From contig JBFWIW010000006.1 of NCBI GenBank assembly GCA_050253535.1, positions 1 to 64,000 on the forward strand: a stretch of 64,000 bases of DNA, in the 5' to 3' direction. Below the pieces are notes generated by a model. That model was given only the letters and a program-made list of their open reading frames with translations, was not told where the DNA came from and ran no database searches. Both the position numbers and the translations under genes were made by a program. Numbering within the stretch: position 1 is the stretch's first letter; each line of letters starts with the position of its first letter. This DNA is from JBFWIW01 sp050253535 (lineage in GTDB: Bacteria > Bacillota > Clostridia > Oscillospirales > Oscillospiraceae). Below are positions 16,437 through 25,076 of this stretch, piece by piece.

Positions 16437-18299
16437 ATGGACTATAACGCCGGGCGCTGTGACGTTGCCGTCATCGGCGCGGGACATGCGGGGATTGAGG
16501 CTGCGCTCGCCGCCGCCCGTCTTGGTCTCGATACGGTATGTTTTACAATAAATCTGGATGCCGTCGGAAATATGCCATGCAATCCTTCCATAGGGGGCAC
16601 AGGCAAGGGCCACCTCGTGCGCGAGCTGGACGCCCTGGGCGGCGAGATGGGAAAGGCAGCGGACCATGCGTGCATACAATACAGGCTCTTAAACCGCGGC
16701 AAAGGGCCCGCCGTATATTCCCTCCGCGCTCAGGCGGACAGGCGTGAATACCAGAAGGTCATGAAGCACACTCTCGAATTGTGCGAAAACCTCCGCGTAA
16801 AACAGGCGGAGATAGTTGATATAATAGTTTCGGACGGCAGAGTCAGGGCAGTCAAGACCCACACAGGCGCAATATACGCGTGTCATGCCGCAATCATTTG
16901 TTCCGGAACTTATTTAAAAGGGCGCACAATCGTCGGCGATGTGACGCGCGAGGGCGGTCCGGACGGGATGTTTGCCGCCGCAGCGCTAGGCGCCGTCTTA
17001 AAAGACCTGGGTCTGGACATGCGCCGCTTCAAGACCGGAACACCGCCGAGGATAAATCGCAGGACCGTGGATTTTTCAAAAATGGAGCTGCAGGAGGGGG
17101 ACGATGATCCCCAACCGTTCTCTTTTACCACCGAAAAAGCCCCGGAAAACCGCGCGGTCTGCTATCTCACCTATACAAACGAAGAAACGCACCGCATTAT
17201 CCGAGAGAACCTGCACCGCTCGCCGCTCTATTCCGGTGTAATTGAAGGTGTTGGCCCGCGCTACTGCCCATCAATTGAGACTAAGCTTGTGCGCTTTGCC
17301 GACAAAAAGCGTCACCAGCTCTTTATCGAGCCAATGGGCCTCGGTACAGAGGAACTGTATGTGCAGGGTCTTTCGTCCTCTCTTCCGGAGGAGGTTCAGA
17401 TCAGAATGCTCCAGACCATCGCCGGACTTGAACACGCAGAGATGATGCGGTGCGCTTATGCTATTGAGTACGACTGCGTAAACCCGACCGAGCTGCGGCC
17501 AACGCTGGAAACGAAGAAGATATCCGGTCTTTACGGTGCAGGCCAGTTCAACGGTTCCTCCGGTTACGAGGAAGCGGCGGCGCAGGGCCTCGTCGCGGGA
17601 GTGAACGCCGCGCTCAAGATAAAGGGTGAAAAGCCTATGATACTCGACCGCTCCACATCATATATCGGAACGCTCATAGACGACCTTGTGACAAAGGGTA
17701 CAGACGAGCCATACCGCATGATGACCTCCCGCTCCGAATACCGCCTTTTGCATAGGCAGGATAATGCCGATATCCGCCTTTCCCACATAGGACGCCGCGT
17801 CGGCCTAGTCTCGGACGAGAGGCACGCCAAGGTTCTGGAAAAATACGCGCAGGTGGACGAAGAAATCAAGCGCCTGGAAAAGGCCTTCATCCCGCCCTCA
17901 GAGGCGCTTAATACCATGCTCTCGGCGCGCGGTACGACCATGCCGCCATCCGGCGTTAGCCTTGCCTCCCTGATAAGACGACCACAATTGGATTACGACT
18001 GTCTTGCTCCGTTCGACCTAAGCCGCCCGGCGCTCTTCCATTCGGTGTGCGAGCAGGTTGAGATATCGATCAAATATGAGGGCTATATCGAAAAACAACT
18101 CCGCGAAGTAGAGGAGTTCCGGCGTACCGAGTCGCATACTCTGCCGTCTGACATCGACTACAATACGATACGTGGCCTCCGTCTGGAGGCTCAGCAGAAG
18201 CTCTCCGCCATAAGGCCGGAGAATCTGGGGCAGGCGTCACGTATATCTGGCGTATCCCCGGCGGATATCGCGGTCCTTATAATATATCTGGGAAAATAA
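16437..18299 (+). CDS. mnmG: tRNA uridine-5-carboxymethylaminomethyl modification enzyme MnmG
   Basis: A 620-residue FAD-dependent partner of MnmE. The dinucleotide-binding motif GAGHAGIEAALAAARLG starts near residue 14. The family signatures PCNPSIGGTGKGHLVRE (about 46), GTPPRINRRTVDF (about 200) and GQFNGSSGYEEAAAQGL (about 367) are intact. The C-terminal helical domain that contacts MnmE is present and length is normal. The open frame runs back to 15339, but that part is antisense to glyS. I chose the ATG at 16437 from the AAGGAAAGGA upstream, the promoter and the conserved N-terminus. It is followed by a hairpin at 18315. Confidence 0.97.
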   Translation: MDYNAGRCDVAVIGAGHAGIEAALAAARLGLDTVCFTINLDAVGNMPCNPSIGGTGKGHLVRELDALGGEMGKAADHACIQYRLLNRGKGPAVYSLRAQADRREYQKVMKHTLELCENLRVKQAEIVDIIVSDGRVRAVKTHTGAIYACHAAIICSGTYLKGRTIVGDVTREGGPDGMFAAAALGAVLKDLGLDMRRFKTGTPPRINRRTVDFSKMELQEGDDDPQPFSFTTEKAPENRAVCYLTYTNEETHRIIRENLHRSPLYSGVIEGVGPRYCPSIETKLVRFADKKRHQLFIEPMGLGTEELYVQGLSSSLPEEVQIRMLQTIAGLEHAEMMRCAYAIEYDCVNPTELRPTLETKKISGLYGAGQFNGSSGYEEAAAQGLVAGVNAALKIKGEKPMILDRSTSYIGTLIDDLVTKGTDEPYRMMTSRSEYRLLHRQDNADIRLSHIGRRVGLVSDERHAKVLEKYAQVDEEIKRLEKAFIPPSEALNTMLSARGTTMPPSGVSLASLIRRPQLDYDCLAPFDLSRPALFHSVCEQVEISIKYEGYIEKQLREVEEFRRTESHTLPSDIDYNTIRGLRLEAQQKLSAIRPENLGQASRISGVSPADIAVLIIYLGK

Positions 18300-18314
18300 T
18301 TACCTGATTAAAAA

Positions 18315-18340
18315 GGCGGAACAGAATTTCTGTTCCGCCT
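18315..18340. terminator. Hairpin between mnmG and the convergent PQ-loop gene
   Basis: Twelve-base arms GGCGGAACAGAA / TTCTGTTCCGCC, nearly loopless. On the minus strand the stem is followed by TTTTTAATC. It lies 16 bp past the mnmG stop. Confidence 0.65.
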
Positions 18341-18365
18341 CAGCTATCAAATTACCGACAACATT

Positions 18366-18535
18366 TTATTCTTTCGCCGTGCGAAAAAATAAAGTGCGCA
18401 CCCAGTTTATGTGATCGATTATAAAATAAATTTTCTCTCGTTTTTTATCAGAAAGCGGGGCGTTCGACAATAGTCTGGAATATTCCGGCCGGCTTTCAGC
18501 AATATATTTCAGGCGGACTGTACGTCTCTCTGCTT
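18366..18535 (-). pseudogene. Short open frame overlapping the PQ-loop gene end; possible frameshifted tail
   Basis: Fifty-plus sense codons on the minus strand, in another frame from the PQ-loop gene: LKYIAESRPEYSRLL, then a basic stretch ending RTLFFRTAKE and a stop at 18366. There is no ATG/GTG/TTG with a ribosome site. It overlaps the last bases of the 18509 gene, so it may be the C-terminal tail of that protein after an indel, or a chance open frame. The protein-like composition favours the first option weakly. Confidence 0.3.
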
Positions 18536-18793
18536 ATCAAGGCTCCTGTTTCTGAAATATAGGATAAGGTCGCAGGATACCATTAGAATATTTAATATAT
18601 AAAAAATAAGGACATAATTAACATTGTGGGTTATAAATTTGCCCGAAATACCGAAAACGTACCCAAGCCAGATTATTATCAAAAAAAGCAGACTTTTACC
18701 CTTAGCCGTCCTTGACTTATAGGACTTGATGACTGAAAGCGGCCATGATATACCAAAGCATAAGACCATAAGCATTTCAAAAAACGATGCCAT
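18509..18793 (-). CDS. PQ-loop/SemiSWEET-like small membrane protein
   Basis: Ninety-four residues with three transmembrane helices. The first carries the PQ-loop-like SWPLSVIKSYKSRTAKGKS (residues 15-33), typical of SemiSWEET-fold proteins that act as dimers. The transported substrate, if any, is unknown. The ATG follows GGGAGGTTATCTC. It is convergent with mnmG. A further protein-like frame directly after its stop suggests the coding region may be cut by an indel. Confidence 0.65.
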   Translation of the reverse strand: MASFFEMLMVLCFGISWPLSVIKSYKSRTAKGKSLLFLIIIWLGYVFGISGKFITHNVNYVLIFYILNILMVSCDLILYFRNRSLDKQRDVQSA

Positions 18794-18900
18794 GAGATAA
18801 CCTCCCTGAATTTTATATCGTTGATTCTACCACCTCTTCGCCCTCCTTGTCCAGCCACATTATATCAGCAACAATTTTGATGAAGACAGAAATATTTCGC

Positions 18901-18929
18901 TTTACATTAATAACCACCTGTGATAGTAT
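18901..18929 (+). promoter_or_regulatory. Putative rpsO promoter and structured leader
   Basis: TTTACA (18901-18906), a 17-base spacer and TAGTAT (18924-18929). The transcript would start near 18936 and carry a leader of about 135 bases. The leader can form a CCGCGC/GCGCGG stem (18969-18986) and a CCCGG/CGGG stem before it. S15 represses its own mRNA through leader structures in several bacteria; here that is inference only. Confidence 0.5.
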
Positions 18930-19071
18930 ATTTTAGCTTATGCCCCCGGTCTTAGTCTCGGGACAAAGCCGCGCTGCGACGCGCGGTGTCTTTTCCGCCC
19001 GATACCCAGCCGACGGGTTTTTGTAAACGGCGAACGCATGGCGCACCGCCCGAAAAGAAAGGATGTTGAAA

Positions 19072-19338
19072 ATGATCACAAAAGACCAGAAAACCGTAGT
19101 CATCAATGACAATCGCACCCACGAGACCGACACCGGCTCCCCAGAGGTGCAGATAGCTATCCTCACCGAGCGCATCACCCAGCTTACCGAGCACCTCAAG
19201 GTGCATAAGAAGGACAACCACAGCCGCCTCGGCCTTTTGAAGATGGTCGGCAAGCGCCGTAATCTTCTCGACTATCTTGCAAAGAAGGACATCGAGCGTT
19301 ACAGAGCCTGTATAGCGAAGCTTGGCATCAGAAAGTAA
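19072..19338 (+). CDS. rpsO: 30S ribosomal protein S15
   Basis: Eighty-eight residues, the standard S15 length. The family core is clear: THETDTGSPEVQIAILTERI, then LTEHLKVHKKDNHSR and GKRRNLLDYL. It binds the central domain of 16S rRNA. I chose the ATG at 19072 (MITKDQK) because AAAGGA lies 8 bases upstream; the frame has an earlier ATG at 19063 without a suitable site. It is followed by pnp in the classical rpsO-pnp order, with a hairpin and a long leader stem in the 246-bp gap. Confidence 0.97.
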   Translation: MITKDQKTVVINDNRTHETDTGSPEVQIAILTERITQLTEHLKVHKKDNHSRLGLLKMVGKRRNLLDYLAKKDIERYRACIAKLGIRK

Positions 19339-19345
19339 TTAAATG

Positions 19346-19386
19346 GCAAGGCGAGAGGAGCCCGCAAATGGTTCCCCTCGCCTTGC
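19346..19386 (+). other. Intercistronic hairpin after rpsO
   Basis: Ten-base arms GCAAGGCGAG and CTCGCCTTGC with an internal loop, starting 8 bp past the rpsO stop. No T run follows, so it may be an mRNA processing or stability stem rather than a terminator. Confidence 0.5.
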
Positions 19387-19457
19387 GTGCAGAGTGAAGC
19401 TTACACACTGCGTGTATTTTGTAGATTTTAAGCGGCAAAATAACTTTGTTCCCCGGT

Positions 19458-19550
19458 TCAGGGAGTCACCGTCGTTCTTTTAGCAATTGAAAATGAGCCT
19501 CTCCGTGAGAGGGACATGTTTTCAAGTGCTAATGAACTCGGGCTCCCTGA
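19458..19550 (+). promoter_or_regulatory. Long interrupted hairpin in the pnp leader
   Basis: Nested complementary segments: TCAGGGAG (19458-19465) with CTCCCTGA (19543-19550), then TTAGCA with TGCTAA, GAAAA with TTTTC, and CTCTC with GAGAG around a CGT tip. The stem ends 34 bases before the pnp start. In enterobacteria a leader stem cut by RNase III lets PNPase control its own mRNA. Finding such a stem here suggests similar control, by inference. Confidence 0.6.
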
Positions 19551-19584
19551 TATTAAATAACAAATGATGAGAAGGAGTTAAAAC

Positions 19585-21714
19585 ATGATTATCAGGCACA
19601 GAGAATTCCCAAATTACAAAAAATATTCCATGACTCTCGCCGGCCGCCCCCTCACCCTTGAGGTTGGTAAGCTCGCGGAGCTCGCGAACGCCGCCGTCCT
19701 CGTCACCTATGGTGAGACGACCGTTTTGGTCACCGCCACCGCTTCGGCAAGGCCAAAGGACGGGATAGATTATTTCCCACTCTCCGTCGAATTTGAAGAG
19801 AAACTTTACTCTGTCGGTCGTATCCCCGGTGGTTACCTTCGCCGTGAGGGCAGACCCTCCGAGCGCGGCATCCTCGCCTCCCGTATGATCGACCGCCCGA
19901 TGCGCCCACTCTTCCCGCATGACCTGCGCAACGACGTCGTCATTGACTGCACCATCATGTCGGTCGACTATGACTGCTCACCAGAGATTGCCGCGATGAT
20001 CGGCGCTTCCGCTGCCGTCTGCATCTCCGACATCCCCTTTAACGGCCCGATCGCCGGTGTAAGCCTCGGATACCACGACGGTAAATATTTCATAAATCCC
20101 ACAAGCGCGGAACGCGAAATTTCTGATATGTTCTGTACTATCGCCACAACCGAACAGAAGATCGTAATGATTGAAGCGGGCGGCAAGGAAATACCCGAGA
20201 AAATCATGTTAGACGGCATAATCGCGGCGCATGAGGCCATAAAGCCAATCATTGAACTCATCAATCGGATGGTGGCCGATATAGGCAAATCCAAATTCGA
20301 GTACGAGCATGCCTCCTTCAACGATGAGCTCTTCGAAAAAATCGTCGACGAGTACCTAGACAAGGTCAGACACTGCATGGATACGGACGACAAGAACGTC
20401 CGTGAGGAGAGATACAACGCGGTGGCCAGCGAGATGTTCGAGGAATTTGGCAACGATTACCCCGAGATAACCGCTCAGTTTGCTGAGATCACCTATAAGA
20501 TCCAGAAGAAGGTCGTCAAGGCCTGGCTCCTTGAGGGCAAGCGTGTCGACGGAAGGGCGATGAACGAAATACGCCCCCTCTCCGCTGAAGTAGGCGTTTT
20601 ACCGAAAGTTCATGGCAGCGGTCTATTTACACGCGGCCAGACGCAGGTGCTTTCCGTATGTACGCTCGCCACGCTCTCCGCAAACCAGAAGCTGGACACC
20701 ATCTTCGAGGAAGAGTCCAAGCGCTATATGCACCACTACAACTTCCCGTCCTACTCAGTCGGCGAGGCCAGACCCAACCGCTCAACCTCCCGCCGCGAGC
20801 TCGGCCACGGCGCTCTGGCCGAAAAGGCCCTCGAGCCTGTTCTCCCTACAGTTGAGGAATTTCCCTATGCCATCCGCGTCGTGAGCGAGGTTCTCTCTTC
20901 CAATGGCTCAACCTCTCAGGGCAGCATCTGCGGCTCCACTCTCGCCCTTATGGACGCGGGCGTGCCGATAAAGGCCCCGGTCGCCGGCATTTCCTGCGGC
21001 CTTATCTCAGACGGCGGCAGCTGGACGACGTTCATTGACATCCAGGGCGTCGAGGATTTCCACGGCGAGATGGACTTCAAGGTTGGCGGCACAAAGAAGG
21101 GTATAACCGCCATTCAGATGGACCTTAAAAACGACGGCCTCACCTATGACATCATTAAAAACGCTTTTGAGATCACCCGCGAGGCTCGCATCCAGATACT
21201 CGACGAGATCATGCTCCCCGTTATCGCGGAGCCCAGAGCGGAACTTGCTCCGACGGCCCCGAAGATGGTCTCCATGAAGATAAATCCCGACAAGATCCGT
21301 GAGGTTATCGGCTCCGGCGGCAAGGTCATTCAGAAGATCTGCGCGGACACCGGCGCAAAGATAGACATCGAGGACGACGGCAGCATATTTATCTCAGCAA
21401 CGGATATCGAAGTTTGCCACGCCGCGAAGAAGATCATCGATGCGATCGTATTTGTCCCCGAGGTCGGCCAACTCTATTATGGCAAGGTTGTCCGCATCAT
21501 CCCGATCGGCGCGTTCGTTGAGCTCGCCCCAGGAAAAGATGGAATGGTCCACATCTCCAAGCTCGAAAACCACCGCGTTGAGAAGGTCGAAGACGTCCTC
21601 AAGGAGGGCGATATGACATGGGTGAAGGTCACCGAGATCGACGACCGCGGCAGAGTCAACCTCTCACGAAAAGACGCCATTAAAGAGCGTGAAAAACTGG
21701 GTCTCAAGGACTGA
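19585..21714 (+). CDS. pnp: Polyribonucleotide nucleotidyltransferase (PNPase)
   Basis: A 709-residue trimeric phosphorolytic 3'-5' exoribonuclease. Two RNase PH domains are visible: the first has GETTVLVTATAS near residue 43 and GGYLRREGRPSERG near 87; the second has GRAMNEIRPLSAEVG near 325 and SNGSTSQGSICGSTLALMDAG near 440. The KH domain (IREVIGSGGKVIQKI, about 570) and S1 domain (GKVVRIIPIGAFVEL, about 635) complete it. Length is typical. GAAGGAG precedes the ATG. A hairpin terminator follows at 21798. Confidence 0.97.
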   Translation: MIIRHREFPNYKKYSMTLAGRPLTLEVGKLAELANAAVLVTYGETTVLVTATASARPKDGIDYFPLSVEFEEKLYSVGRIPGGYLRREGRPSERGILASRMIDRPMRPLFPHDLRNDVVIDCTIMSVDYDCSPEIAAMIGASAAVCISDIPFNGPIAGVSLGYHDGKYFINPTSAEREISDMFCTIATTEQKIVMIEAGGKEIPEKIMLDGIIAAHEAIKPIIELINRMVADIGKSKFEYEHASFNDELFEKIVDEYLDKVRHCMDTDDKNVREERYNAVASEMFEEFGNDYPEITAQFAEITYKIQKKVVKAWLLEGKRVDGRAMNEIRPLSAEVGVLPKVHGSGLFTRGQTQVLSVCTLATLSANQKLDTIFEEESKRYMHHYNFPSYSVGEARPNRSTSRRELGHGALAEKALEPVLPTVEEFPYAIRVVSEVLSSNGSTSQGSICGSTLALMDAGVPIKAPVAGISCGLISDGGSWTTFIDIQGVEDFHGEMDFKVGGTKKGITAIQMDLKNDGLTYDIIKNAFEITREARIQILDEIMLPVIAEPRAELAPTAPKMVSMKINPDKIREVIGSGGKVIQKICADTGAKIDIEDDGSIFISATDIEVCHAAKKIIDAIVFVPEVGQLYYGKVVRIIPIGAFVELAPGKDGMVHISKLENHRVEKVEDVLKEGDMTWVKVTEIDDRGRVNLSRKDAIKEREKLGLKD

Positions 21715-21797
21715 TTGTTTCAGTTTCGCGATGTGTGGCTTTTAAACTATGTTCACGCGGATTCGTATTAAAACTGAATTTCGCTTTGCGAAATAGA

Positions 21798-21824
21798 AAA
21801 GGCAGGGCAAAGCGCCCTGCCTTT
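21798..21824 (+). terminator. Terminator after pnp
   Basis: AAAGGCAGGGC / GCCCTGCCTTT arms with a short loop and a T-rich 3' side, 84 bp past pnp and only 20 bp before the next gene. Its last bases abut the ribosome site of the M16 protease gene. Confidence 0.75.
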
Positions 21825-21843
21825 CAATTTATGAGGTATGGCT

Positions 21844-23094
21844 ATGTACGAAAAAATAACCCTTAAAAACGGGGTACGCATACTTTTCGAGAATATCCCC
21901 TATGTCAGGAGCGTCTCCGTCGGCATATGGGTCGGCACAGGCTCGCGCTTTGAGTCGGCCGCGGAAAACGGCGCGTCGCATTTTATCGAGCATATGGTGT
22001 TCAAGGGCACGGAGACACGCACCGCTGCTGAGACAGCCGAAATCATGGACTCAATCGGCGGACAGATAAATGCTTTTACAACTAAAGAGTGCACTTGTTT
22101 TTACGGCCGTGTACTCGATACGCATCTCGACCGTCTTACCGACATTTTATCCGACATGTTCTTCAACTCCCGTTTCGACGAGGCGGATATAAATAATGAG
22201 CGCGGCGTTATCTTTGAGGAGATAGATATGTATGAGGACGCGCCCGAGGACCTCGTTACTGAGCGGCTCTTTACGGCGGCATATAAAGGTTTTTCACTAG
22301 CACGGCCTATTCTGGGTAAAAAAGCAACTCTCTCTAAGCTTGGCAGCAAAGAACTGCGGGAATACATGCGTCGGCATTACTGCCCCTCGTCCGTCGTAGT
22401 GGCAGTATCCGGCAGCTTCCGGAGCGAGGATATCGATTGCATAGCGTCTCGCTTCGAGGCGATGCCCATTTTTGGTGAAAATAGGCTCAAAAGCGCCGCC
22501 TATACTCCCGCCTTCATCGTCAAAAAAAAATCCATTGAACAAAACCACCTTTGCCTCGGCTTCCCGGGGCTTTCTGTCACTGACAACCGGAGGTATGCCA
22601 TGCAGCTGCTCTCCGGTATTTTAGGCGGCGGCATGTCTTCACGCCTTTTCCAGTCCGTGCGCGAAAAACGCGGGCTGTGCTACTCGGTCTACTCGTTCGG
22701 CTCGTCTTATATTGACACCGGGCTCTTCGCCATCTACACAGCCCTCGGCCGAGATACGGAGCGGGAAGCGCTCTCTGTCATCCGCGAGGAGGTGGAGCGC
22801 TTCAAGTCCGACGGGATCACGGCATCCGAGCTTGACCGCGCGCGTGAGCAGGCCAAAGCCAACGTCCTTATGAGCCTTGAATCAACAAGCGCGCGTATGA
22901 ACCGCCTCGGTAAAAGCGAGTTATATCTGGGTAAGGTCCCCGATCCGGATGAGATCATAAAAGCTTATGACGCTGTCACGGCAGACAATATCGCAGCCCT
23001 CGCACAGTATTGCCTCGATTTTGAAAAGGTGGCTTTCTCTGCTGTCGGCAGGGTAGACACTGTCGACATGTACAGGGACATCATCTGTAAATAA
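21844..23094 (+). CDS. M16 family zinc metallopeptidase (processing-peptidase-like)
   Basis: A 416-residue protein with the inverted zinc motif HFIEH (HxxEH) near residue 47 and the third ligand glutamate in NNERGVIFEEIDMYED near 120. The C-terminal half (LGGGMSSRLFQSVREKRGLCYSVYS) is the usual R/Y-containing partner domain. It has the length of single-module bacterial processing-peptidase homologues often found next to pnp in Firmicutes; the substrate is unknown. GAGG lies 7 bases before the ATG at 21844; an ATG at 21838 is in frame but too close. Confidence 0.9.
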   Translation: MYEKITLKNGVRILFENIPYVRSVSVGIWVGTGSRFESAAENGASHFIEHMVFKGTETRTAAETAEIMDSIGGQINAFTTKECTCFYGRVLDTHLDRLTDILSDMFFNSRFDEADINNERGVIFEEIDMYEDAPEDLVTERLFTAAYKGFSLARPILGKKATLSKLGSKELREYMRRHYCPSSVVVAVSGSFRSEDIDCIASRFEAMPIFGENRLKSAAYTPAFIVKKKSIEQNHLCLGFPGLSVTDNRRYAMQLLSGILGGGMSSRLFQSVREKRGLCYSVYSFGSSYIDTGLFAIYTALGRDTEREALSVIREEVERFKSDGITASELDRAREQAKANVLMSLESTSARMNRLGKSELYLGKVPDPDEIIKAYDAVTADNIAALAQYCLDFEKVAFSAVGRVDTVDMYRDIICK

Positions 23095-23105
23095 TCACAT
23101 CATGC

Positions 23106-23147
23106 GGCCGGGGCGGTATTTCCCAAATTGGAAATACCGCCCCGGCC
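23106..23147. terminator. Strong hairpin terminator after the M16 gene
   Basis: Eighteen-base perfect GC-rich arms (23106-23123 and 23130-23147) around a 6-base loop, 11 bp past the protease stop. It can also end transcription of the small minus-strand gene at 23164. T runs are weak. Confidence 0.7.
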
Positions 23148-23163
23148 TGCCATGCTATATCGG

Positions 23164-23316
23164 CTAATCTTCAGCCTCGATATAAATATCCTCGGTCTCA
23201 TTAATTGCTTTCAAAAGTATCGAAACGGGTCCAATATTTCCCTCAGGTCGAATGGTATCCAGCGCATCCGAAATTGCCCCACAAAGTATTGCATACATTT
23301 TTTTATAATCTGGCAC
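23164..23316 (-). CDS. Small 50-residue protein of a clostridial family, unknown function
   Basis: A GTG start at 23316 with GAGGAG 8 bases upstream opens a 50-residue frame: MPDYKKMYAILCGAISDALD at the start and ETEDIYIEAED at the end. The pattern (DYKxMYxxL...A near the N-terminus and EEIYIEAE-like C-terminus) resembles short helical proteins I recall as common in Clostridia and their phages. It is acidic, with two predicted helices and no cysteine motif. It is divergent from the ribbon-helix-helix gene at 23426, with a very AT-rich 109-bp spacer. Confidence 0.65.
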   Translation of the reverse strand: MPDYKKMYAILCGAISDALDTIRPEGNIGPVSILLKAINETEDIYIEAED

Positions 23317-23425
23317 GCTAATCACTCCTCAGATATATTATGAATATATTATATGTCTAATTATTAGCTAAATCAATGTCTATATGATAATAATAACCTC
23401 ATAATATATTTACGAGGTGGCGTCA

Positions 23426-23605
23426 ATGGCAATAAAGAGCGTATCCATCCGTATAGATGAGACTATACTTAATAAGCTTCATGTCGTTTCAGATTATGAG
23501 GGTAGAAGCGTAAACAGCCAGATACTTGTCCTCATCCGCGACCTCATTGAAAACTACGAGGCGAAACACGGTGAGATAGTTTTCAATCCAACAGACAACT
23601 TGTAA
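23426..23605 (+). CDS. Ribbon-helix-helix (Arc/CopG-like) DNA-binding protein
   Basis: Fifty-nine residues: the strand KSVSIRIDETI followed by two helices with GRSVNSQILVLIRDLIENY, the classic Arc/MetJ fold that binds operators as dimers. The ATG at 23426 has GAGG 9 bases upstream; a GTG at 23417 is in frame but overlaps that site. It probably represses its own promoter and that of the divergent 50-residue gene; the AT-rich spacer has several ATATATT-type repeats. No toxin partner is recognisable, so a toxin-antitoxin role is only a possibility. Confidence 0.75.
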   Translation: MAIKSVSIRIDETILNKLHVVSDYEGRSVNSQILVLIRDLIENYEAKHGEIVFNPTDNL

Positions 23606-23611
23606 TTTGGA

Positions 23612-23642
23612 ATACCCCCGAAAGCGCTGCTTTCGGGGGTAT
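23612..23642. terminator. Convergent terminator between RHH gene and gcvPB
   Basis: ATACCCCCGAAAGC / GCTTTCGGGGGTAT, 14-base perfect arms, between the stop codons of the plus-strand RHH gene and the minus-strand gcvPB. It can serve both. Confidence 0.75.
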
Positions 23643-23648
23643 TGTATA

Positions 23649-25076
23649 TCAGAAGGTATACTTCAGTACCGGTTTTCTCGCCGCGCCAACTTCGTCAGGA
23701 CGGCCTATTGGCGTCGTAACGGGGGCCATGTGCAGAGCCTCGGCATTTTCCTTTGCCCTGTCCATTATCTCGCACAGAACATTCACTGCCTCATCCAAAG
23801 TCTCACGGGACTCCGTCTCCGTCGGCTCTATCATGAGAGCCTCGTGTACTATTAGCGGAAAATACATTGTTGGTGGATGGATACCGTAGTCCAGAAGCGA
23901 CTTCGCGACGTCCATCGCCGTGACGCCGAGCTCCTTTTTCTCGCGCTCTAATGATATGACGAACTCGTGCATGCAAGTCTCATTATAGGCCATCTCAAAG
24001 CGGCCGGACAGCTTTTTCATCATGTAATTTGCGTTCAACACCGCGTTTTTAGATGCTGTTGGAATCCCCTCGCGCCCCAGAGTCAGTATATACGTGAGTG
24101 CCTTAACTATAACAAGAAAGTTCCCGTAAAACGCCTTTACGGCCCCTATACTCTTTTCCGGCGTCTTAAATGTATATTTTCCGCCTTCTGAAACGACTCC
24201 TGCACCCGGTAGAAATTTTGCCAAAAATTCCTTACAGCCGACGGGGCCGCTGCCCGGGCCGCCGCCGCCGTGCGGTGTCGCAAAAGTCTTGTGCAGATTC
24301 AGGTGGATAACGTCAAAGCCCATATCCCCTGGGCGAACGACCCCCATAACGGCGTTTAAGTTCGCCCCGTCGTAATAACAGAGGCCGCCCGCGTCGTGAA
24401 CTATTTTCGTTATATCGAGTATGTTTTTGTCGAACAGGCCAACCGTATTGGGGTTTGTGAGCATGAGGCCGGCCGTATCCGGTCCTGCCGCGGCGCGAAG
24501 CTTCTCCAGATCGACGCACCCGTCCGTACCGGAAGGGATATTCACAATGTCATATCCCGCCATCGCGGCGGAGGCCGGATTCGTGCCGTGCGCTGAGTCG
24601 GGGACGATGATCTTTCTTCGCTCGGTATCCCCCCTGTCCGTGTGATACGCCTTTATGAGAAGAAGACCAGTAAACTCGCCGTGCGCGCCCGCGGCCGGCT
24701 GAAAAGTCATGGCGTCCATTCCCGCTATTTCACATAGGCTCTTCCCGGCAGTATATATTACCTCCAGAGCGCCCTGTGCCGTCTCTTCCGGCTGGAGGGG
24801 ATGTATGCCGGTAAAGCCCGGGAGCGCCGCAATCTCCTCGTCTATCTTCGGATTATATTTCATCGTGCATGAGCCGAGCGGATAAAAACCGTCGTTTACG
24901 CCGTGGGCTCTTTTGGCGAGCTGGGTGTAATGGCGGCTTATATCATTTTCGGAGAGCTTTGCAAGATGCAGCTCCGTCTCCCTTTTGGGGGCGCGGATAA
25001 CGGCCTCCGGTACGTCGCACGGCGGGAGTATCGTAAGGCCCCGTCCCTCGGCGCTTTTTTCAAAGATAAGCTTCAT
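23649..25076 (-). CDS. gcvPB: Glycine dehydrogenase (decarboxylating) subunit 2
   Basis: A 475-residue PLP-binding subunit of the two-chain P protein of the glycine cleavage system; it decarboxylates glycine and loads the aminomethyl group onto lipoyl-GcvH. The PLP lysine lies in HLNLHKTFATPHGGGGPG near residue 265. DSAHGTNPASAAMAGYD and YYDGANLNAVMG are also family signatures. The ATG at 25076 overlaps the gcvPA stop by 4 bases, so the subunits are coupled. The frame extends to 25148 only as overlap with gcvPA. It is the last gene of the operon, ending at the terminator at 23612. Confidence 0.97.
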   Translation of the reverse strand: MKLIFEKSAEGRGLTILPPCDVPEAVIRAPKRETELHLAKLSENDISRHYTQLAKRAHGVNDGFYPLGSCTMKYNPKIDEEIAALPGFTGIHPLQPEETAQGALEVIYTAGKSLCEIAGMDAMTFQPAAGAHGEFTGLLLIKAYHTDRGDTERRKIIVPDSAHGTNPASAAMAGYDIVNIPSGTDGCVDLEKLRAAAGPDTAGLMLTNPNTVGLFDKNILDITKIVHDAGGLCYYDGANLNAVMGVVRPGDMGFDVIHLNLHKTFATPHGGGGPGSGPVGCKEFLAKFLPGAGVVSEGGKYTFKTPEKSIGAVKAFYGNFLVIVKALTYILTLGREGIPTASKNAVLNANYMMKKLSGRFEMAYNETCMHEFVISLEREKKELGVTAMDVAKSLLDYGIHPPTMYFPLIVHEALMIEPTETESRETLDEAVNVLCEIMDRAKENAEALHMAPVTTPIGRPDEVGAARKPVLKYTF

